Shown: piece by piece, positions 23,353 to 28,489 of the stretch
Layout of the letters: each line of letters starts with the position of its first letter
How positions within the stretch are numbered: position 1 is the stretch's first letter
Source: an uncultured Actinomycetes bacterium
Lineage (GTDB): Bacteria > Actinomycetota > Actinomycetes > S36-B12 > UBA5976
DNA: 28,489 nt
Assembly (NCBI GenBank): GCA_903951185.1
Contig: CAJBBC010000136.1
Span: forward strand, 1 to 28,489
Direction of reading: 5' to 3'
Made by a program: the position numbers and the translations under genes
The notes under the pieces: model-generated
What the model was told of the DNA's origin: nothing
Seen by the model: the letters and a program-made list of their open reading frames with translations, nothing else
Databases searched by the model: none

Positions 23353-23919
23353 ATGCAAATTCGAAAAGTAATTGGCATAGCTGTGCCTACATTGGTATTC
23401 AGTTTCTTGGCTGGCCAAACTCCAATCCAGGCCGCCGCACCAGAAAATAAGCCAGTGGCTGTAGCCAAAGCAAAATCGGTTAATCCGAAATCTGGGAAAC
23501 TTAAATTTGATACTTCAGCGGTTCCGGTATCGGCAGAGGCTATCCAGGTTGCTATTGCGGCTGCTCTAACTAAAGAAGATGGCGCTCGTTACCGAGCCGG
23601 CGGTACTGGACCAAATTCATTCGACTGTTCAGGGCTCGTCCTCTGGGCTTACGAACAAGCTGGCGTATCTCTGCCCCATGGAACTCGCAGTCTTTTGCCA
23701 ATTGTTATGCCGATAAGCCGCGAAGATCTTTTACCTGGTGACTTAGTTTTCTCCGGCAGATCTGGCAGCGGTATTCAGCACGTTGCTTTATACATAGGCG
23801 ATAACAAAGTTATTCACGCGACTTATGCATCAGCATCCCGAGCTAACCAAGTACGAATTGACGATTTAGACGGTAGCTGGGTTATGGTCCACAAGGCTTA
23901 CGGTCGCGTAGTCCAGTAA
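23353..23919 (+). CDS. Secreted NlpC/P60 peptidoglycan hydrolase
   Basis: A 188-aa exported cysteine peptidase predicted to cut peptide stems of peptidoglycan. A signal peptide is clear: basic MQIRK, a hydrophobic core (about 6-20) and a cleavage site near QAAA (26-29). A short linker precedes the NlpC/P60 domain (about 64-188), with Cys92 in FDCSGLV, His143 in QHVALYIG and His155 in VIHA as the catalytic set. It is small and has no SH3, coiled-coil or LysM part, so localisation is by secretion alone. AAGGG lies about 11 nt before the ATG. Its stop codon falls in a hairpin (23913-23933) that is copied 87 bp downstream. Confidence 0.92.
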   Translation: MQIRKVIGIAVPTLVFSFLAGQTPIQAAAPENKPVAVAKAKSVNPKSGKLKFDTSAVPVSAEAIQVAIAAALTKEDGARYRAGGTGPNSFDCSGLVLWAYEQAGVSLPHGTRSLLPIVMPISREDLLPGDLVFSGRSGSGIQHVALYIGDNKVIHATYASASRANQVRIDDLDGSWVMVHKAYGRVVQ

Positions 23920-24018
23920 TTTCTAATTACTGGCGTAGCGACTAAATAAATACTGCTAACTAAAACAGCCGCTCACGCAAAAGCTGGCTTGTGCGTAGTC
24001 CAGTAATTCCTAATTACT
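23906..24018. repeat. Duplicated gene-end element between convergent NlpC/P60 and GNAT genes
   Basis: A 26-nt sequence at 23906-23931 recurs at 23993-24018 with one mismatch (spacing 87). Copy A contains the last codons and TAA of the NlpC/P60 gene, copy B contains the stop of the opposite GNAT gene. Copy A forms CCAGTAATT-TCT-AATTACTGG, a 9-bp stem; copy B keeps 7 bp. Another hairpin, ACGCA/TGCGT (23975-23996), sits between them. Confidence 0.9.
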
Positions 24019-24628
24019 TGAAGTTTTTCGGATCTACAGGTGGAAATTTTGAATACACCAGTGCATCGACTTGGGTACCATCCCGCCTAGTAAGTTTTTG
24101 TCGCAGAATATTCTCAAATTCAAAACCAGCTGCCGTTAAAGTTTTCTGGGAGCCAATGTTTTCAGGATCTGTTAAAGCTTCTACTCGGCGAAAACCAATT
24201 GCAAATGCATAGTCAGTTAGTAATTTTGCAGCCCGAGCGCCTAGTCCAGATCCGCGAAATTCACTAGCTACCCAATAGCCAAGTTCAATACTGTGGTCGA
24301 ATTTGCTTGCGCTATGTAGCGATACAGATAAAGCCGGTGCCCCCCCAACACAGCCCACTAAAGAAATTGAGTTGTCTTCGGGAAGTTCATTAACGCGGAT
24401 AGATATGAATTCTTTAGAATTTTCAACGGTGTACGGAACGGGTACGGTAGTGAACTCCTGAATTGCTGACTCTTGGCAAGTTGTAAAGACAAAATCCGTA
24501 TCTTCCGCTGACCAGGCTCGCAGCATTAAATCGCCATCGATAAGTGTTGGATGACTGACTGGCCAATTAATCACTTGCCAATCTTGGCAACTTTCAAGAG
24601 TTAAACCAAATTGAAAGCCTGAATTCAC
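24014..24628 (-). CDS. GNAT-family N-acetyltransferase (RimJ/RimL type)
   Basis: Predicted acetyl-CoA-dependent N-acetyltransferase of 204 aa. The sequence DGDLMLRAWSAEDTDFV (about 32-48) opens the GNAT domain and ELGYWVASEFRGSGLGARA holds the acetyl-CoA pyrophosphate loop (RGSGLG). GSQKTLTAAGFEFE near the C-terminus is typical of ribosomal-protein acetyltransferase relatives, though many have other substrates. The start is GTG at 24628 with no good Shine-Dalgarno; the first about 25 residues are poorly conserved in type, so the start is uncertain. Its stop lies in copy B of a duplicated gene-end element. Confidence 0.82.
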   Translation of the reverse strand: MNSGFQFGLTLESCQDWQVINWPVSHPTLIDGDLMLRAWSAEDTDFVFTTCQESAIQEFTTVPVPYTVENSKEFISIRVNELPEDNSISLVGCVGGAPALSVSLHSASKFDHSIELGYWVASEFRGSGLGARAAKLLTDYAFAIGFRRVEALTDPENIGSQKTLTAAGFEFENILRQKLTRRDGTQVDALVYSKFPPVDPKNFK

Positions 24629-24685
24629 CTAAGAAATGAAAGACGCCCAAGTAAAGTTAATTAACCACGTAAATCAGAGGCAAAT

Positions 24686-25909
24686 ATGACAACTTATTGG
24701 CACCCGTTTTCGGATATGCGCACAGTGGATCAAACTGGCGAATTCAAGATTGTCAAAGGTAAGGGCTCTTGGGTTTGGGATGACCAAGGAAATAAATATT
24801 TAGATGCTGGCGCCTCCCTCTGGTATGTCAATGTGGGTCATGGCCGCAAGGCCATTGGCAAAGCAATGGCTAAGCAAGCTAGCCAAATGGCATCCTTTAC
24901 CAACTTCAGTGATGTAACTGTTCCAATAACGAACGAACTTGCTGAAATAGTCGCTGGTTTGGCGCCAGTGCCTGATTCAAAAGTATTCTTCACAAGCGGT
25001 GGCAGCGACAGTGTTGATACAGCGATGAAAATGGTGCGTAAGTATTGGCAGCTACTTAATAAGCCGAGTAAGCACACAATAATTGTTCGCGATCGTGGTT
25101 ACCACGGTATGCATAATGGTGGAACCTCGCTAGCTGGAATTCCAGATAACCGAGCAGGTTACGGTGCACTAGATGAAGATGTCGTTAAAGTTCCATGGGA
25201 TGACCACGAAGCGTTAATTAAAGTCTTAGATGAAGTCGGCGAAGATAAAATCGCAGCTCTTTATTGTGAGCCGATTATGGGTGCTGGTGGAATGCTTATT
25301 GCGCCTGATATGTATTTAGATACTGTGCGAAAAGCATGTATTGAACGTGACATTTTATTCGTTGCTGACGAAGTAATTACTGGGTTTGGTCGTACTGGAG
25401 ATTGGTTTGCATCCACCAGGTTCGATTTGAAACCCGACATTATGCTGACTGCAAAAGGTTTAACTTCAGGTTACGCACCAATGGGAGCGGTAATTGCAGC
25501 GCCAAAAGTATGGAATGTATTTGCGGCCGAAGGCGTTGGCGTTTGGCGGCATGGCTATACATATAGTGGCCATGCCACTTGTGCTGCTGCTGCTATTGCA
25601 AATTTGAAAATAATGAAAGACGAACAACTGCCTAAACGTGTTCGAAATATGGAAGGTATGTTTGCTGAAGCATTCCGAAGTTTAAATGACTTACCAAGTG
25701 TTGCCACAGTTCGAACTGGAATTGGCTTTTTAGCCGGCATCGAAATGGTTGAACCTGGCGCTAATTTCCCAATGATGTGGACATTACGTAAACACGGAAT
25801 CGTTACCAGGCCGATAGTTGGTAATGCTTTACAAGTATCCCCGGCCCTAACAACAAGTGAAGGCGAAATACACGAGATGGTTAAGCGATTCCGAGCTGCG
25901 CTGTCTTAA
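24686..25909 (+). CDS. Class III (omega) aminotransferase
   Basis: PLP enzyme (407 aa) of the subgroup that uses omega-amino donors such as beta-alanine, putrescine, GABA or taurine. SGGSDSVDTA (104-113) binds the cofactor phosphate, Asp228 in ADEVITGFGRTG contacts the pyridine ring, and Lys257 in LTAKGLTSGYAP forms the Schiff base. It opens YWHPFSDM, common in pyruvate-dependent omega-aminotransferases. It is 30-50 aa shorter than most relatives. AGAGG precedes the ATG. No neighbouring pathway reveals its substrate. The last codons lie in the first copy of a 38-bp repeat shared with the convergent serA 3' end. Confidence 0.88.
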   Translation: MTTYWHPFSDMRTVDQTGEFKIVKGKGSWVWDDQGNKYLDAGASLWYVNVGHGRKAIGKAMAKQASQMASFTNFSDVTVPITNELAEIVAGLAPVPDSKVFFTSGGSDSVDTAMKMVRKYWQLLNKPSKHTIIVRDRGYHGMHNGGTSLAGIPDNRAGYGALDEDVVKVPWDDHEALIKVLDEVGEDKIAALYCEPIMGAGGMLIAPDMYLDTVRKACIERDILFVADEVITGFGRTGDWFASTRFDLKPDIMLTAKGLTSGYAPMGAVIAAPKVWNVFAAEGVGVWRHGYTYSGHATCAAAAIANLKIMKDEQLPKRVRNMEGMFAEAFRSLNDLPSVATVRTGIGFLAGIEMVEPGANFPMMWTLRKHGIVTRPIVGNALQVSPALTTSEGEIHEMVKRFRAALS

Positions 25910-25987
25910 TTTGGCTACGCTCAACTACTTGAGCTGCGCTGTATTAACTTAGCTGCGCTCAACTACTTGAGCTGCGCTGTATTAACT
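25893..25987. repeat. 38-bp tandem repeat joining the 3' ends of the aminotransferase and serA
   Basis: 2.5 copies: 25893-25930, 25931-25968 and 25969-25987. Copy 0 includes the last aminotransferase codons and TAA. On the opposite strand the last codons and TAG of serA lie across copies 1-2, and the same VNTAQLK-stop stretch recurs downstream. Each full unit carries GCTCAA-CTAC-TTGAGC, a 6-bp stem with a tetraloop. Confidence 0.93.
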
Positions 25988-26919
25988 GCTCCCGGAACTT
26001 CATTTCCACTGAAGAAGGCAACTACCGATTGCGCGACGGCTATGCCAGCTTTTTCTTGCGCTTCTTCAGTCGATGCGCCTAAATGTGGAGTAGCGACAAC
26101 TTGATCAAGGGCAAATAGTGGTGAATCAGTAGAAGGTTCAGTTGCATAAACATCAAGCCCAGCACCAGCAACCTGACCTTGAGTTAAAGCTTCAAATAAT
26201 GCGTCTTCATCTACCACCCCACCACGTGCTGCATTAATAATGTGCACAGTTGGTTTAACTTGCGAAAAAGCAGCTTTCCCTAGCAAACCTGTTGTCTCAG
26301 CCGTTTTTGGAATATGTATTGTGATGAAATCTGAAACTTTCAGAAGTTCATCTAGTTCCACCATTTCTATTTCTGGACCACCTGCTGGTGCCTGTTTAAC
26401 GTATGGGTCATAAGCCACAAACTTCATATCAAATCCGGCTAGTCGCTTAGCAACTAACAAGCCAATTTTCCCCATTCCAATAATGCCAACCGTTTTATCT
26501 TGAAGTTCAACACCACCAAATTTTGAACGAGCCCATTTGCCATTTTTGAGCGCCAAGTTTGCCGGCACAATATTGCGTGCACTTGCCAAAAGTAAGCCAA
26601 CAGCTAATTCGGCCGCCGAAACAATATTGCTAGTTGGTGCGTTGACTACAAGTACCCCAGCTGTAGTTGCTGCTGGAATGTCGACATTATCCAAACCAAC
26701 TCCAGCACGGGCAATTATCTTTAAATTCGGTGCAGCAGCGATAACTTGCGTATCAACTTTTGTAGCACTCCGCACCAAAATTGCATTCACAGTTGCAATT
26801 TCCTTAAGTAATTCATCGCGATCAGCGCCATTGCAATTGCGTATTTCAAAACTGTCACCTAGCTCATTTAAAGTTGCTGGCGATAATTCTTCAGCGATTA
26901 GCACTACGGGTTTTGTCAT
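25963..26919 (-). CDS. serA: D-3-phosphoglycerate dehydrogenase
   Basis: First step of serine synthesis, NAD-dependent oxidation of 3-phosphoglycerate. The 318-aa protein is the short form: catalytic and NAD domains only, without the C-terminal ACT serine sensor of long actinobacterial SerA, so serine feedback through ACT is not expected. GMGKIG (148-153) binds NAD; Arg232 (NAARGG), Glu261 and His279 (ATPHLG) are the catalytic triad. Some 2-hydroxyacid dehydrogenases look alike, but the whole-length pattern favours SerA. TAAACT ends 6 nt before the ATG with no Shine-Dalgarno. The C-terminal codons VNTAQLK lie within a repeat. Confidence 0.9.
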   Translation of the reverse strand: MTKPVVLIAEELSPATLNELGDSFEIRNCNGADRDELLKEIATVNAILVRSATKVDTQVIAAAPNLKIIARAGVGLDNVDIPAATTAGVLVVNAPTSNIVSAAELAVGLLLASARNIVPANLALKNGKWARSKFGGVELQDKTVGIIGMGKIGLLVAKRLAGFDMKFVAYDPYVKQAPAGGPEIEMVELDELLKVSDFITIHIPKTAETTGLLGKAAFSQVKPTVHIINAARGGVVDEDALFEALTQGQVAGAGLDVYATEPSTDSPLFALDQVVATPHLGASTEEAQEKAGIAVAQSVVAFFSGNEVPGAVNTAQLK

Positions 26920-26925
26920 AATCCG

Positions 26926-26931
26926 AGTTTA
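26926..26931 (-). promoter_or_regulatory. -10 element of serA
   Basis: TAAACT on the minus strand ends 6 nt before the ATG; no Shine-Dalgarno site is present, implying a leaderless message. The -35 is unclear. Confidence 0.45.
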
Positions 26932-26980
26932 GTTGAAGTGTTTCCTACTAGTTTGCGAAAGGTTTGCAAAACAACTTGGT

Positions 26981-27088
26981 CTGCAGTATTCATCTGCTTG
27001 AAACCAGATTTCTGGTTTCACCAAAAGTCTGGCTCTGCAGTATTTATTTGCTTTAAACCAGATTTCTGGTTTCACCAAAAATCTGGTT
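26981..27088 (-). repeat. 54-bp tandem duplication of the AlkA-gene 3' end
   Basis: Two copies, 26981-27034 and 27035-27088, 49 of 54 identical. Copy 2 holds the true last codons EPDFW and TGA of the glycosylase gene; copy 1 repeats the same codons and TGA downstream, with synonymous differences (GAG for GAA, GAC for GAT). Both contain AAACCAGA-TT-TCTGGTTT, an 8-bp palindrome that overlaps the TGA position. Confidence 0.95.
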
Positions 27089-27704
27089 CTTCGTCCAACA
27101 TCCGCCAGCAGTGCCAGGCCACCACACTTCGATATGGACGCAGGTGGTCGGCAACGCCAATAACTTCTTTTTCCGTCGGCGTTCCAGTTATCCCCTGAAT
27201 CTTTGCCCAACCTTTACGGACACCTAAATCACCGATTGGCCAGATGTCGAGTCGACCAAGTCGAAACATCATAAACATTTCAACAGTCCAGCGGCCAATA
27301 CCCCAAAACTTAGTTAACTCTTTAAGTATTTCCTCATCAGTTAATTGGTCAACGCTTTCTAAATCGAAGCCATCAACTACTGCCTGACTTAACTCCAGTA
27401 TCGTTCTTGCTTTCGCATTACTTAAGCCAACTGCTCTAAGTTCGTCATGACCGAGTTTGATAACTTTTCGAGGTTTAACCGGTGATCCACTTTTCTTGAT
27501 TAACCGATGAGTTATGGTGTCAGCTGCTTTGCCAGATAGTTGTTGGCCAATCACTGCAAAAACAATGGTTTCAAAGTGCGAATTATGCGCAGGCTCTTTA
27601 GCAACTGGATATAGCGGCGCATTTTTTAATGCACGAGCTAACTGTTTATCTTGGGTAGCTAAATAAGTCTGAATTGATTTAATCGACTTTAATTTTGGGG
27701 CCAC
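27072..27704 (-). CDS. DNA-3-methyladenine glycosylase II (HhH-GPD, AlkA type)
   Basis: Base-excision repair glycosylase of 210 aa. The helix-hairpin-helix is LTKFWGIGRWTVEMF (130-144) and the catalytic aspartate is Asp159 in PIGDLGVRKGW; FAVIGQQLSGKAA (49-61) is the usual preceding motif. I choose GTG at 27704, whose G is the last base of the upstream stop (TAGTG), a coupling pattern seen elsewhere in this window. An in-frame TTG at 27734 would add 10 residues and overlap the upstream gene by 31 nt. It follows a proline-racemase-family gene in one operon, without obvious functional link. Its 3' end is duplicated downstream. Confidence 0.88.
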   Translation of the reverse strand: MAPKLKSIKSIQTYLATQDKQLARALKNAPLYPVAKEPAHNSHFETIVFAVIGQQLSGKAADTITHRLIKKSGSPVKPRKVIKLGHDELRAVGLSNAKARTILELSQAVVDGFDLESVDQLTDEEILKELTKFWGIGRWTVEMFMMFRLGRLDIWPIGDLGVRKGWAKIQGITGTPTEKEVIGVADHLRPYRSVVAWHCWRMLDEEPDFW

Positions 27705-28489
27705 TAAACAACTTTCGGTGTGATCTTTGGCCAAGTGTCACTTAAGACATATCCGGCTGGCCAAGGATCGGTGGGATCTAAAGTATGTTGATGTGTTCCA
27801 GTAATCCAAGCTTGCCCCGCTATCGAAGGGATAATGCCTGTTCTATCGCCGATAGCGATTTCTTGCTCAACTCGACCATTGAAATGTGAACCAATTATTG
27901 AACGACCACGTAGTCGGTCACCAACTTTAAGTACCCCACGATGATGAAGGACCGCCATTCGAGCAGAAACTCCGGTTCCGGTTGGCGAACGATCTATTTT
28001 TCCAGGTTGAATCGCAACTGCATTATGACTGATCAGTACACCATCTTCTTCAAAAATTGGCGCGGCAATTTGGCAAAATGAAATATGTTTCCACTCTGGA
28101 TTAGTTGGGTGATGAAAACCAAATTGTTCGTTCGCAGCATTGGTGATTGTGATACCCACTTCAGCTAATTCGCGAGCCTCATCCGGTTTGATTGCAAAGC
28201 CAAGTTCGTGTGCGTTTACGATCGCGAAACTATCACCGCCATAAGCTAAATCAGCTTTTACTGTGCCAATTCCAGGAACTTCAATATTTACATCCAGTCG
28301 ATCAACAAAAGATGGAACATTATGAACTCTAATTTCTGTGGCTTTGCCGTCTTTACATTGCGCAACTACTCGAACTAATCCACCTGGTGCTTCCATAGTT
28401 AAACGTGTTTCCGGTTCAATCATCGGCACAATGCCAGTTTCTAAAACTACGGTGGCTACACAAATTGAATTTGAACCAGACATTGGCGG
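27704..28489 (-). CDS. Proline racemase family protein (hydroxyproline epimerase/dehydratase type), partial
   Basis: C-terminal about 260 residues of a protein normally near 330-345 aa; the frame is open to the right edge, so the start lies outside the window. The family fold is clear, including the FxHPTNPEWKH-like loop and DRSPTGTGVSARMA. The two catalytic positions, Cys/Cys in proline racemase and 4-hydroxyproline epimerase, are here Ser (MSGSNSIC) and Thr (DRSPTGTG). Relatives with Ser/Cys or Cys/Thr are hydroxyproline epimerases or trans-3-hydroxyproline dehydratases; Ser/Thr lacks both cysteines, so activity is uncertain. It probably acts on proline derivatives. Confidence 0.82.
   Translation of the reverse strand, partial: PPMSGSNSICVATVVLETGIVPMIEPETRLTMEAPGGLVRVVAQCKDGKATEIRVHNVPSFVDRLDVNIEVPGIGTVKADLAYGGDSFAIVNAHELGFAIKPDEARELAEVGITITNAANEQFGFHHPTNPEWKHISFCQIAAPIFEEDGVLISHNAVAIQPGKIDRSPTGTGVSARMAVLHHRGVLKVGDRLRGRSIIGSHFNGRVEQEIAIGDRTGIIPSIAGQAWITGTHQHTLDPTDPWPAGYVLSDTWPKITPKVV

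Noticed and set aside
23096..27088. Transposon or insertion-sequence scars as the source of the 3'-end repeats
   Set aside because: No transposase, no common terminal repeats and no shared sequence between the four loci.
26929..27210. Protein-like open frames over the 54-bp repeat on both strands
   Set aside because: They arise because 54 is a multiple of 3, so the repeat stays open; one overlaps the AlkA-type gene and neither has a start context.

Overview
The window is a dense, AT-leaning (roughly 40-45% GC by eye) chromosomal segment of an actinobacterium. Gene order is the best evidence. The run leuDC / hup / plsC-gpsA / ddl-thiL / rpmB / recG-rsmD-coaD / yceD-rpmF-rnc-mutM, and the IclR regulator placed divergently from leuC and followed by tRNA-Gln, tRNA-Glu and gltX, are both typical of Actinobacteria. 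The low GC, very short intergenic gaps, many 1- or 4-nt stop/start overlaps and absence of mobile elements suggest a streamlined free-living lineage such as the freshwater Nanopelagicales (acI). That lineage assignment is inference.

Layout. (1) 18-5796, minus strand: translation, repair and CoA genes in two units, recG-rsmD-coaD and yceD-rpmF-rnc-mutM. recG is split by an apparent 1-nt deletion. (2) 5897-9453: rpmB (+) with a clear terminator, thiL and ddl (-), and a lone cystathionine lyase/synthase-type gene (+). (3) 9450-11602: gpsA and plsC (-) and an HU gene (-) ending at a 16-bp perfect terminator. (4) 11603-14940: leuD-leuC (-), an IclR regulator (+) with an operator-like palindrome inside its promoter, and two tRNA genes. 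Six T-tracts at exact 10-bp spacing lie between leuD and the HU gene. (5) 14945-21144, minus: gltX with an FAH-family hydrolase, then leuB-ilvE-cimA. (6) 21165-23100: leuA with its own leader peptide (three consecutive Leu codons) and a GC-rich attenuator hairpin. (7) 23096-28489: a looser region with an NlpC/P60 hydrolase, a GNAT acetyltransferase, a class III aminotransferase, serA, an AlkA-type glycosylase and a proline-racemase-family gene cut by the window edge.

Metabolically the centre is a branched-chain amino-acid cluster. leuA, leuB and leuCD make 2-ketoisocaproate, cimA opens the citramalate route to isoleucine, and ilvE does the final transamination. Regulation visible in the DNA comprises a Leu-codon attenuator on leuA, an IclR-type operator between leuC and its regulator, and a palindrome in the FAH-gltX promoter. 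Six genes without a Shine-Dalgarno site have a TAnnnT -10 element ending 6-7 nt before the start codon, and a seventh (the IclR gene) has the same spacing from a weaker hexamer; this points to leaderless mRNAs.

The most unusual signal is in region 7. The gene 3' ends from leuA to the AlkA gene all lie in or beside short tandem or near-tandem duplications. In each case the repeated unit contains the stop codon of an adjacent gene, sometimes also its last codons, together with a short palindrome. Unit lengths differ (13, 87, 38 and 54 bp spacing), so they arose independently but by what looks like the same process.
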